Part shown: piece after piece, positions 27,022-36,500 of the stretch
How the letters are laid out: each line of letters opens with the position of its first letter
How positions within the stretch are numbered: position 1 is the stretch's first letter
Assembly: GCF_014201335.1 (NCBI RefSeq)
Contig: NZ_JACHEB010000014.1
Span: 62,001-126,000, forward strand
DNA: 64,000 nucleotides
Source: Tunturiibacter gelidiferens
Lineage (GTDB): Bacteria; Acidobacteriota; Terriglobia; Terriglobales; Acidobacteriaceae
Direction of reading: 5' to 3'
Program-made: the position numbers and the translations under genes
Notes under the pieces: model-generated
Told to the model about the DNA's origin: nothing
The model's database searches: none
The model's input: the letters and a program-made list of their open reading frames with translations, nothing else

Positions 27022-28485
27022 TTAGCTATCGCTGGGCAGGCGCACGACAAACTCCGTACTCCCGGGTTCGGAAGTGAACCGGATGACGCCGTTGTACTGA
27101 TCAACAATGCGCTGCACGATGCCGAGACCTATCCCGGTACCGACTCCAACAGGCTTGGTCGTATAGAACGGATCGAAGATGTGCTCCTGACTCTCAAGCG
27201 GGATGCCCGAACCGTTATCGCTCACGCTAATGCAGAGATCCATATGCGGATTCTTTGCATCGGCCTTCGAGTTTTCCGCCCAGGTATGCACGCTGATACG
27301 GCCGTGCTGCGGCACAGCATCAATCGCGTTATCCAGCAGATTCGTCCAGATCTGGTTCAGCCCAGTGCACTCGCTATGCAGCGGAGGAAGATCCGGCGCA
27401 AAATTCTTTTCAAGCACAATCTCTTTCTCGCGCAGTTTGTGCCCGAGAATGACCAGCGTCGCATGAATGCTGTTGTTGATGTCGATCGTCTGCTTCTGCC
27501 CTTTGCCTTCGTAGGCGTACGACTTGACCGCATACACCAGATCCGTCACCCGCCCGATGCTCTCCTCGATGGTGCCGACCAGCTGCATACTCGAAGCCAT
27601 TGCCTCCAGCCAATTCAACGCCTCGCCCAGCGACGCACCCTCGAAGTCATTCTTCACGCGTTCAAGCTCCGCTGCAGTCATCCCGATTGAAACCAGTGTC
27701 GGAGCCATCTTCCATGCGTTCTCGATGTTTGCCGACTCCATCCACTCGGCCAGCGCCTCCTCGGCATCGCTCTGGTCGAGAGAGTTCATCATCATGGGCT
27801 GCTTCGGCGCCAGCGCCTGTTTCTGCATGTCGAACATGCATTCCTTCTGATCTTTGGTGAAGTCACGCTCTTTGAACTTGAGAGAGATCTCATGCAACCG
27901 CATAAGGTTTTCCCGCAGCTGCGAAGCCGCACGGCGGGCCGCCGCACCGGGATTATTGAGTTCATGCATCAGGCCCGCGGCGAGCGTGCCCAGCGAAGCC
28001 ATCTTCTCCTGTTGCACCTGGGTGCTCTGCAGCTTTTGGAAACGATATGCCATGTTGCCAAGAATCGCTTTACGGACCTGGGGGCAGCTGGTCATCAAAT
28101 TCCAGAACTGGTCTTCGTTCAGCTCGAGCAAATGGCTCGGCTCCATCGCCTCAACGCTCCCGGAGTTTGGAACGTTGCTCAAGAGCGCCATCTCGCCAAA
28201 AGCGCTGCCCTTTTCAATCTTGGCAAGTGTGAATTCGTTCTGTTCGGCAGTCTTTTGATGGACCCGAAGCTCGCCGTCAAGCAATATCCAAAAAGAGTGC
28301 GCCAGTTCGCCCTGTCGCGTAACAACCTCGCCCCTGTCGACATGGAAGTCCCGTACTCCATCCAGACAATGCAGTTCGTCATCTCGCAACGACGACAGAA
28401 TGGGAACCTTGCGCAGCAGCGCAAGCAGTTCATCATTTAGGTTTTCCACGACACGACTTTGGACGATTTGGGTTTGTTCGCTCAT
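27022..28485 (-). CDS. Histidine kinase with N-terminal cyclic-nucleotide-binding domain
   Basis: A 487-residue soluble kinase. Residues 25-150 form a Crp-like cNMP-binding domain with GSAFGEMALLSNVPNSGSV in the phosphate-binding position. The dimerisation/phosphotransfer helix has His174 in GLMHELNNPGAA, and the ATPase domain shows NLLDNAIDAV, SVSDNGSGIP and the GTGIGLGIV loop. There are no membrane helices, so the signal is cytosolic. The start (ATG at 28485) lies 23 bases after the receiver-flavoprotein gene, so the two form an operon and a likely kinase/receiver pair. Confidence 0.9.
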   Translation of the reverse strand: MSEQTQIVQSRVVENLNDELLALLRKVPILSSLRDDELHCLDGVRDFHVDRGEVVTRQGELAHSFWILLDGELRVHQKTAEQNEFTLAKIEKGSAFGEMALLSNVPNSGSVEAMEPSHLLELNEDQFWNLMTSCPQVRKAILGNMAYRFQKLQSTQVQQEKMASLGTLAAGLMHELNNPGAAARRAASQLRENLMRLHEISLKFKERDFTKDQKECMFDMQKQALAPKQPMMMNSLDQSDAEEALAEWMESANIENAWKMAPTLVSIGMTAAELERVKNDFEGASLGEALNWLEAMASSMQLVGTIEESIGRVTDLVYAVKSYAYEGKGQKQTIDINNSIHATLVILGHKLREKEIVLEKNFAPDLPPLHSECTGLNQIWTNLLDNAIDAVPQHGRISVHTWAENSKADAKNPHMDLCISVSDNGSGIPLESQEHIFDPFYTTKPVGVGTGIGLGIVQRIVDQYNGVIRFTSEPGSTEFVVRLPSDS

Positions 28486-28508
28486 CGGGTTATTGGTTAA
28501 GTTGCCTT

Positions 28509-30155
28509 TCAAAGTGTTGCCAGATATTGGTGCACAAACTGAATTGCGATGGAACCCTCGCCGACGGCGGAGGCGCATCGTTTGACCGAGTTGAATCGTA
28601 CATCGCCGGCGACAAAGATGCCGGGAACGCTCGTCTCGAGCAGGTACGGATCGCGCTCCAGCTTCCACGACTTGGGCGATTGCGTCTTCAGGTCCGGACC
28701 GGCGAGGATAAATCCCTTGCTGTCGCGGCAAAGCTCCGCCGGCATCCAATCGGTCTTCGGAGCCGCGCCGATAAAGATGAACAGGGAACTGGCCTGCCGG
28801 GCCTCTTCCCCACGCGGCGTCCTCAGCGTCAGACACTCAAGGTGAGTATCTCCGCCCATCCCGATAACCTCCGTGCCGGTTTCGACGGTGATGTTCGGTG
28901 TCGCCTCAATCTGGTCGATCAGATATTTCGACATACTGCTTTCGAGCGACTTCCCGCGCACCAGCATGTGAACATGATCGGCATACCTTGAGAAATGCAT
29001 AGCCGCTTGTCCTGCTGAGTTCGCCCCGCCGACGATGTACACAATCTCTTCCTTGCACGACATCGCCTCGGTCAACGCCGCGCCGTAGTAAACGCCGGCC
29101 CCGCTCAGCTTATCGGCTCCCGGCACATCCAGTTTGCAGTAGTCGACCCCGGTAGCCAGCAGGCAGACATGGCACGTAACCTCCTGCCCATCCGCCATCG
29201 TCACAACGCGGTACTGGTTCTCCGACCGAATGCAGGACACCGTCTGGGTAAGAAACTCCGCTCCCAGCCGATTGGCCTGGAGATAAGCCCGTTTTGCCAG
29301 CTCAGACCCGCTCAGTCCCTCGGGAAAGCCAAGATAGTTCTCAATCTTCGAGCTCGAACCGGCCTGCCCACCAGGCGCTGCAGCCTCGATCACCAGCGTC
29401 CGAAGCCCCTCAGAGGCCCCATACACGCCCGCCGCGAGCCCAGCAGGCCCCGCGCCTACTACGACCACGTCATAGAACTCCTGCTGCGCCTGCGTGCGCA
29501 GACCCACCTTGTTGGCCATCTCGGTTGAAGTAGGCTGCACCAGCGCGGTGCCGTCTCCAAACAGAATGACCGGCAGCTTGGTATCGTCGATGCCTTTGTC
29601 CTTCAGCAACGCCAGCGCATCCGGATTTGTCTCCGGGTTCAACCACTGGTAGGGAATGCGGTTGCGCGAGAGGAAGTCTCGAACGGCGTGGTCCATCGCC
29701 GACCACCGGACGCCCACCACCCGGATTCCTTCAAACGGAGGTCTGTACCCTTCCTTCCAGCTCTCCAGAAGGTCGTCCAGCACCGGGTAAAGCTTCTCTT
29801 CCGGCGGGTCCCAGGGCTTATTCAGGTAGTAATGGATCTTGGCCGAATTGATGGCGCGAATGGCCGCTTCGGTATCCGCATACGCGGTCAGCAAAACACG
29901 CTTGGCGTTGGGATAGATGCACAAGGCTTGCTGAAGAAAGTCGACCCCGGTCATTCCCGGCATACGCTGGTCCGAGAGAAAGAGCGCGACGATATCCTTC
30001 CGCTCCTTGAGTTGGCGGCAGATATCCAGGGCAGCACCGCCGGACGCGGCACGGACGATGCGGTAGTCCTGGCCGTAGTGCCGACGCAGGTCCTGGACAA
30101 CCGCTTCCAGTACGCTGGTGTCGTCGTCGATAGCTAGCAAAATTGGCTTAGGCAT
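28509..30155 (-). CDS. Response-regulator receiver fused to thioredoxin-reductase-like flavoprotein
   Basis: A 548-residue three-part protein. Residues 1-125 are a receiver with intact Asp62 (LFLSDQRMPG), Thr/Ala switch LLTAYAD and Lys113. Residues 140-222 look like a thioredoxin/glutaredoxin fold without Cys at the active position. Residues 228-548 are a thioredoxin-reductase-like domain with FAD motif GAGPAGLAAGVYG and NADPH motif VGGANSAGQAAMHF. The usual CxxC redox pair before the NADPH motif is replaced by YYGAAL, so it cannot reduce thioredoxin classically. It probably works as a phosphorylation-controlled flavin oxidoreductase or redox sensor with the kinase encoded next to it. Confidence 0.9.
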   Translation of the reverse strand: MPKPILLAIDDDTSVLEAVVQDLRRHYGQDYRIVRAASGGAALDICRQLKERKDIVALFLSDQRMPGMTGVDFLQQALCIYPNAKRVLLTAYADTEAAIRAINSAKIHYYLNKPWDPPEEKLYPVLDDLLESWKEGYRPPFEGIRVVGVRWSAMDHAVRDFLSRNRIPYQWLNPETNPDALALLKDKGIDDTKLPVILFGDGTALVQPTSTEMANKVGLRTQAQQEFYDVVVVGAGPAGLAAGVYGASEGLRTLVIEAAAPGGQAGSSSKIENYLGFPEGLSGSELAKRAYLQANRLGAEFLTQTVSCIRSENQYRVVTMADGQEVTCHVCLLATGVDYCKLDVPGADKLSGAGVYYGAALTEAMSCKEEIVYIVGGANSAGQAAMHFSRYADHVHMLVRGKSLESSMSKYLIDQIEATPNITVETGTEVIGMGGDTHLECLTLRTPRGEEARQASSLFIFIGAAPKTDWMPAELCRDSKGFILAGPDLKTQSPKSWKLERDPYLLETSVPGIFVAGDVRFNSVKRCASAVGEGSIAIQFVHQYLATL

Positions 30156-30278
30156 ATCCCTTTATACTTCGAAGACGAGGTTCGAGACACCCCACGTACA
30201 ATTCGATTAGCTCAAATGCCCGCAAGGTTCAGAAAGTTATGGCCGGCCAAGCTCGATTTCTGCCGCAAAAGTGGCATC

Positions 30279-30295
30279 GACAGCCAAAAGCTGTC
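30279..30295. promoter_or_regulatory. Small inverted repeat in divergent promoter region
   Basis: GACAGC-CAAAA-GCTGTC is a perfect 6-base inverted repeat between the receiver-flavoprotein gene and the divergent LuxR-type gene, 99-115 bases upstream of the latter. It could be an operator or a leader hairpin. No binding protein can be named. Confidence 0.3.
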
Positions 30296-30393
30296 CGAAT
30301 TGTAGACATTACCTCGTCTCCGTTGCAGTCCACCGATAAGGGAATAGCCAGGGCGATTGCGACGTTTGCTGCCGGCAGGAGACCACGACACTT

Positions 30394-31050
30394 ATGAACC
30401 GAATTATTCTCGCTGATAACCAGGCGATCTTCCGCGCAGGCGCGGCCAGAACGCTGTCGCTCGAGGAAGACATGCGGATCGTTGCCCACTGTGAAGACGT
30501 GCCGAAGCTCTTCGTCGCAGTCGATGGCCTGCGCGGCTCGGTCGTGCTGCTCTCCTCCAGTCTGCGTCTCGAACTGAAGGATCTCTTCGCCCGCACCCAG
30601 GCCGCAGGCAGCCGCACCGTTCTGGTGGCCGAAAACTCCGAACTTGTGCCCGAGGAGGTAGCCGCGCTCTTCGACGGAATCCTTCATCGCAACGTCGGCG
30701 GAAGTGTCTTGATCGATTGCATTCGCCGCGTCGCCCGTGGCCAGCGCTTTGTGCAGCGCGCGAACGTCACTACCATGCAAACCTCGGACAGCGTCGGCAC
30801 CCGCGTCCGCGACCGCTTGACCCCCAAGGAGATGCAGATCGTCGCGCTGATCGTTCAGGGCTGCAAAAACAAGGACATCGCGCAGCAACTCGGTACCAAG
30901 GAGCAGGTCATCAAGAACTACCTCCGGAGCATCTACGACAAATCAGGGGTGTCCGACCGGCTCGAACTCGCCCTTTTCACCATCCACCACCGCGTGTTGG
31001 CCGAGGCCGCCGCCAAGGCCGGACACCTGATCCAAATGAAATCAGCCTGA
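30394..31050 (+). CDS. LuxR-type regulator with degenerate receiver domain
   Basis: A 218-residue NarL/LuxR-like protein. The N-terminal receiver opens with IILADNQAIFRAG, but the phospho-acceptor position is Ser54 (VVLLSSSL) instead of Asp and the conserved Lys is replaced in GILHRNVGG, so normal phosphorylation is not expected. The C-terminal GerE helix-turn-helix is intact (LTPKEMQIVALIVQG, then NKDIAQQLGTKEQVIKNYLR). A paralogue with the same features is encoded at 40318. It is divergent from the redox two-component operon. Confidence 0.85.
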   Translation: MNRIILADNQAIFRAGAARTLSLEEDMRIVAHCEDVPKLFVAVDGLRGSVVLLSSSLRLELKDLFARTQAAGSRTVLVAENSELVPEEVAALFDGILHRNVGGSVLIDCIRRVARGQRFVQRANVTTMQTSDSVGTRVRDRLTPKEMQIVALIVQGCKNKDIAQQLGTKEQVIKNYLRSIYDKSGVSDRLELALFTIHHRVLAEAAAKAGHLIQMKSA

Positions 31051-31092
31051 CAGCCGCAGGATAATCAGCAGAACAGCGTCAAGTTGTAGCAG

Positions 31093-31110
31093 TAGGCTTT
31101 GCAGAGCCTA
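31093..31110 (+). terminator. Terminator of the LuxR-type gene
   Basis: TAGGCT-TTGCAG-AGCCTA followed by GTTGCCTTTTTC lies 43 bases after the LuxR-type stop. The stem is short but the T-rich tract follows. It overlaps the stop codon of the convergent gene. Confidence 0.55.
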
Positions 31111-31536
31111 GTTGCCTTTTTCTTGTTCTTCAATTCGCCTTTTGAACTCATCAATATCTAGGCGCGTTTGACTATGAAGAGGCTTGTTCTTAGATACAGA
31201 CCAGAGTTCATTATTAGCTTGGTCGCGTACAGAAAAAACTACGGGGGTAGGTGATACGTCTATATCATTGCCTGGTGGGGTGGGCCTGCCATTGGTGTTT
31301 GCTGTGAACCGAAGGACCAAATCGGCGTCCTTTGCGTCCTTCAAGATTTTGAATCGCCCCCACTTACTTAATGCATCGTAGGCTCGGTCTGCAATCTCTG
31401 CGTGCCCCGTTTGATTGTCAATGTACACGGTTTTTGCAGCCATCACGCTGGCCGGGAGCGGAGCAAGTTTGTCCTTCGCATGAATCGGGGACACGACGAG
31501 AACGAGGGCCAGTGCTACTATGCTTGCTGCTTTCAT
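31108..31536 (-). CDS. Small exported protein, unknown function
   Basis: A 142-residue protein with a cleavable signal peptide (residues 1-20, AASIVALALVLVVSPIHA). The mature part contains ADRAYDALSKWGRFKILKDAKDADLVLRF, a pattern seen in periplasmic DUF4136-like or TPR-less stress proteins, but I cannot place it firmly. I chose the ATG at 31536 because the signal peptide begins there; the frame is open further upstream. It stands alone. Confidence 0.7.
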   Translation of the reverse strand: MKAASIVALALVLVVSPIHAKDKLAPLPASVMAAKTVYIDNQTGHAEIADRAYDALSKWGRFKILKDAKDADLVLRFTANTNGRPTPPGNDIDVSPTPVVFSVRDQANNELWSVSKNKPLHSQTRLDIDEFKRRIEEQEKGN

Positions 31537-31753
31537 GCGATCTCTCCATAGAGAACTATAATCCACAGGTTTGTGCGGCACACTCACTGCAACCACATGG
31601 CGGGCGATATCATCGGGACCCGCCATGACCAAGGCACAGACCAAACTCGGTTCCGTACACCGCGCCACAGTGCGGACAGCGGGAGTAGTCGCGGTCTAAC
31701 CGGATGTGGTCTCACGGGTGGATTTCCTTCTCACAGGTCGAAGGCCCCCGTCT

Positions 31754-33394
31754 CTACATACCCATCTGCTCAGACTGCTTTTCCTGCGCCGGGCTCGCAT
31801 GTCCAATCTTCTCCGCGATGCTCTTGGCCTGCGTGAACAGGAGCAGATAATCAGGACCACCCGCCTTCGAATCGGTTCCGCTCATATTGAAACCACCGAA
31901 CGGATGAGCCCCCACCATCGCGCCTGTGCACTTCCGGTTGAAGTACAAATTGCCCACATTGAACTCCTCACGCGCCCGATCCAGCTTCTCCCTTGAGCCT
32001 GTGTAGATTGCCCCCGTAAGCCCATACTCCGTATTATTCGCAATCGTCAGCGCATCGTCGAAGCTCTTCGACTTGATCACTGCCAGCACCGGTCCAAAGA
32101 TCTCTTCGAGCGCGATCCGAGCCGTAGGAGCCACATCCGCAATCACGGTCGGGGCAATGTAGTATCCACCCTCAGGCGTCTCAATCGCATGCCCGCCGTT
32201 CAGCACGGTGCCTTCTTTCCTGCCGATCTCGATGTAATCGAGCGTCTTCCGGTAGGCCTTCTCGCTGATCACTGGCCCGGTATAAACATTCTCTGCCGGG
32301 TCACCCGTCTTGATCTTCGCCACGCGCTCCTGCAGCCGGTCGCAGAAGACATCATAGATATCCGCCGCAACAATCGCCCGCGAACAAGCCGAGCACTTCT
32401 GCCCATTGAATCCAAACGCGCTCGCAACAACTCCATCCACTGCAGCATCCAGATCGCTGTCTGCCTCAACGATGATCGAGTCCTTCCCGCCCATCTCAAG
32501 GATCGTCCGCTTGATAAATACCTGCCCTGGCATTGTCTTTGCGGCACGCTCATGAATCTCCAGCCCCACTGCCTTCGACCCGGTAAACGCAATAAACCGA
32601 GTCTGCGGATGCGCGACAACCTCGCTCCCAAACTCTGGTCCCTCGCCCGGACAAAGGTTCACAACGCCATCCGGTAGCCCCACTTCTTCGAGCAGTTCAA
32701 AAAACTTAGCCGCAATCGTAGGTGCATCGACAGACGGCTTCAAAATCACCGTATTTCCGGTCACAATCGACGCTGCCGTCATTCCCGCCATAATCGCAAA
32801 AGGGAAGTTCCACGGCGGAATCACCGCACCCACACCCAGCGGAATGTAGCGCAACTGGTTCCGCTCACCGGGAAACTGAATCGGCGTCTTCGCCTCTGCC
32901 AACCGTAGCGCCTCGCGCCCGTAAAACTCCAAGAAGTCGATGGTCTCGCCCACATCGGCATCCGCCTCGCCCCAGTTTTTGCCCACCTCGAGCGTTAGCC
33001 ACGCGCAAAACTCAAAGCTGCGTTCGCGAATCAACGCCGCTGCACGAAACAGCAGCGCGGCACGCTCTTCCACAGGCACCTTGCTCCACGTCAGAAACGC
33101 CGTCTGCGCGGCCTTCATCGCGCTTGGAACATGCGCAGCAGCTGCCCGCTGATGAATCCCAATCACCTGTGCCGGGCGTGCCGGGTTCTTCGAGACGATC
33201 TTACCCTCGGTCTTAAACCGCGTGCCACCGATGACAATTTCGTACTCGCGGCCGAGTTCGCTCTCAACCCGCGCCAGCGCCTCCTGCATCTTTCGCTTGT
33301 TTTCAGCCGTCGAAAAGTCAACAAACGGCTCATTGGAAAATGGTATCTTCGGCAAGGTTGCCGGGGCGGAGTGGGTAAGGTTCATAGTAGCCAT
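31754..33394 (-). CDS. L-glutamate gamma-semialdehyde dehydrogenase (1-pyrroline-5-carboxylate dehydrogenase)
   Basis: A 546-residue aldehyde dehydrogenase of the RocA/PruA type, which oxidises glutamate semialdehyde to glutamate in proline and arginine breakdown. It shows PWNFPFAIMAG and NTVILKPS in the NAD site, the catalytic Glu in ILEMGGKDSIIVE, the catalytic Cys in GFNGQKCSACSRAIV, and the C-terminal KCTGAMVGAHPFGGFNMSGTDSKAGGPDYL stretch (read in pieces). No proline dehydrogenase gene or domain lies next to it. Either the Met at 33394 or one three codons later could start the protein. Confidence 0.92.
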   Translation of the reverse strand: MATMNLTHSAPATLPKIPFSNEPFVDFSTAENKRKMQEALARVESELGREYEIVIGGTRFKTEGKIVSKNPARPAQVIGIHQRAAAAHVPSAMKAAQTAFLTWSKVPVEERAALLFRAAALIRERSFEFCAWLTLEVGKNWGEADADVGETIDFLEFYGREALRLAEAKTPIQFPGERNQLRYIPLGVGAVIPPWNFPFAIMAGMTAASIVTGNTVILKPSVDAPTIAAKFFELLEEVGLPDGVVNLCPGEGPEFGSEVVAHPQTRFIAFTGSKAVGLEIHERAAKTMPGQVFIKRTILEMGGKDSIIVEADSDLDAAVDGVVASAFGFNGQKCSACSRAIVAADIYDVFCDRLQERVAKIKTGDPAENVYTGPVISEKAYRKTLDYIEIGRKEGTVLNGGHAIETPEGGYYIAPTVIADVAPTARIALEEIFGPVLAVIKSKSFDDALTIANNTEYGLTGAIYTGSREKLDRAREEFNVGNLYFNRKCTGAMVGAHPFGGFNMSGTDSKAGGPDYLLLFTQAKSIAEKIGHASPAQEKQSEQMGM

Positions 33395-33509
33395 AACGCG
33401 TCGATTCTAGCGCGAGTCATACTCCCTCGTCGCTCGTGAAGTAGAGAAATTACAGTGCGTCTTCTATTGGATGCACCGCACGCTGCGTTTGATCGAGCCC
33501 ACCAATCAG

Positions 33510-36500
33510 CTAAGCGCCCTCAGTAAGCTTCTCGGTCGCCTTCGACATCTGCGCGGTCCGCTCCAGCTTGTCCCAGTTGAACGGTTTGCCGTCGATCGCA
33601 CGTTTCACCGTCTTGAACAACACAACCGAAAACAGCTGCCGATAGGTAAACCGCTGAATCCAGATGTGGAACAGCAGCCACCCGTCGCCTTTGCTCGCCG
33701 GATGCTTCCGTTCCAGCGCAAAAGCAAGCGCCGATGCCGCAAAATCAACGATCAAAAACGCAGCGAAGAAGGCGAGCAACTTGTAAAGACTATCCGCCGA
33801 TGCTGTCTCCGGATGAAAGTGTTTATCGATGATGTAGTGAAAGATCCCAAGCACGAACATCAGGTCGATCAACGGCGACACCAGCGGCAGAATGATCTGG
33901 AAGATCAAAATATTCGGCAGCGCAAACAACCCCATCGCTCGGTGTTTGCTGATCGCGCCCTTGTGCTTATAGATCGCCTGCAGAATCCCGAAAGACCACC
34001 GGAACCTCTGCCGAATCAACCCATCCGCATTCACAGGAGCCTCGGTAAAGGCGAGCGCCTGGTCCTCGTAGATCACACAGTATCCCTGCTCCAGCAGGTT
34101 CATGGTCAGGTCGGCATCCTCGGCAACGGTATTCGAGTGATACCCTCCGCCAGCCTTCACCGGCGCGGTCCGCCACGCGCCAATCGCGCCAGGAACCACC
34201 ATGACAACATCGAATAAATCCAGCGCGCGCCGTTCGAAGTTCTGGCTAGTGATGTACTCAAGCGCCTGCCACCGAGTCCACAGATTCACCCGGTTGCCGA
34301 CCTTCGCATTGCCCGCCACTGCCCCGATACTCGGGTTAGCAAAGTGCGGCACCAGCCTCGCAATCGCATCATGCGCAATCACGCCATCCGCATCGATGCC
34401 GACGTACAGCTCTTCGTCGATCCGCTCCAGTGCATAGTTCAGAGCATCCGCCTTGCCCCCGTTCGGCTTGCTCATCACTGTCAGCCGGCCCGACGCAATG
34501 TCCGCCGGATACGCCTCGCGTGCCACGTCAAACGTGTTGTCCTTCGAGCCGTCATCAATCACGATGATGCGAATGTTTTTATACGTCGACATCATCACCG
34601 AGCGGATCGTCCGCACGATAACCTTCTCTTCGTTGTAAGCAGGAATCAGCACCGCAACCCGCGGCTGATACTCCGGCATCGCAAAGTTCTTCCTCTTGCG
34701 GAATCGATCGATGATTGCAAAGACGCCGATAATGATCAGCCGCGCACTCATCAGAACATCGCCGACAAAGAACACACCCACCACAAAATAGTGGAAGAAG
34801 CTGTAGAAGAAGAACGTCAGCGAATCAGCCCGCGCCTGCCACCGTTGATGCGGCGTCAACTCCGGCATCACCTCAGCGCGCGTCTTGCCCACCAGCTCCG
34901 ACACAGGAACGATCTCATAACCCCGCGCCTTCAGCGCCTCAATTAGCACCGGCAGCGCCTCAATAGTGGCAGAGCGGTCCCCACCACCATCGTGCAGCAG
35001 AATCACCGAGCCGCGATTCCACGGCTTCGTCTTCATGTCCTCAATCTGCTGAAAGACGCTCTCAGTAATCTCCTGTGGAGACTTGCGCGGATGTTCGTCC
35101 CAATCGTTGGTATCGATCTTGTTGCCGACGATCACATAACCCAGGCCCTGAATCCTCTCCACTGGAGCAGCCTGGTCGTTCGTATCCGGCTCCTGGTCGA
35201 TCGAGTACGGCGGCCGAAAATAAAGCGGCTGCACCCCGAGCTTCGATCCGAACAGCCGTTCGGTCAGGTTCAACTCAAGATCCACCTGCCGGTTCGAGAT
35301 TTCGCTGATGTCCGGATGAGACCACGTGTGATTGCCGATCTCATGACCCTCGCGAAAGACCCGCTGCATCACACCGACGTAGTCCTCGGCGACTTCGCCA
35401 ATCATGAAGAACGTACCCTTCACGTTGTACTTCTTCAGGATGTCCAGAATCTTCGGCGTCCACTCCGGATCAGGACCGTCGTCGAAGCTTAGCGCCACCT
35501 GCTTATCGTGATAGCCGTACTGCTCTACCGTATACGAGAGCGGATACGAGGACATCGACTCTTGCGTCACCATCCGGTACTCCAGCGGCACCGTGTCGTC
35601 ATCATCCAGCGTCACCACGCGCTCGCCAGTTTGCGGCTTGCGCGTGACACGAAGAATGTCCCCCTGACCCTCTGTATCGACGTCGTATCCAGGCTCAACC
35701 TGCGCCAACTCCTTCACCGGGTCCACCTGCAACGGATGGTCCCAGATCTTCCACATCGAGTTGTCTTCCTGCCCGAGCCGCCACAACGCGTACGTCTGTA
35801 TTCCCAGCGAACGAGCTGCCCGCATCTGGTTCAAAATCGTTGCAGCATCAAGGAACCACACTTGATGACGAACACGAGCATCTTCGTCGTCGTAGGCGAA
35901 ATGAACGTTCATCGAGTCGTCGTCGAGATCGATCTCTGATCCGGAGTCCTCCGCGGCCTGCCACGCATCCTGTGTCGAAAGATCGTGGGCAGCGATTACT
36001 TTTTCCGAAACAGCCTTCTTCGCAACCGATTTTTTCGTGCCCTTCCTAACCGCCCGCTCCTCTGGAGGCAACGCCGTGATCCAGTCGTAGCCATAATTGC
36101 CCAACGCGCAGATAATCTTCTCCTTCGGAACGGTCTTCAACACGTTCTTCAGGTTGTCGATAAACCAGTCCTGCGAGGCAATCGGTCCCGGTGCGCTATC
36201 AGTCTCGTGCTCGTCATAGTTCATCAATAGCAGACCATCGGAGTGGTCTGCCATGAACTTCAAATCCCAGTCGTCATCCCCCACCGGCGTGTTCACGTAG
36301 AGCCTTAGATTGCGGGGACGAAAGTCGTCATATAACGCCGCAATCAAGGCCCTGAACCCAGGCTGCGCGCTCGTCGGAATCTCTTCAAAATCGAGTGACA
36401 GCCCGCGATAGGTCGGATTTCCTGCCAGGAAGTTGTGAATCTGTTGAACGAAAGATGCGCGTGCCGCGTCGTTGCTTAGAAATCCTGAAACCTCCGGCGC

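Noticed and set aside
28509..30155. Classical thioredoxin reductase (trxB)
   Set aside because: The CxxC redox pair is missing and a receiver domain is fused at the N-terminus, so the plain trxB label would mislead.
18060..31753. dif recombination site at the GC-skew change
   Set aside because: The intergenic gaps in this part were read on both strands and none shows the two XerCD half-sites around an AT-rich centre.
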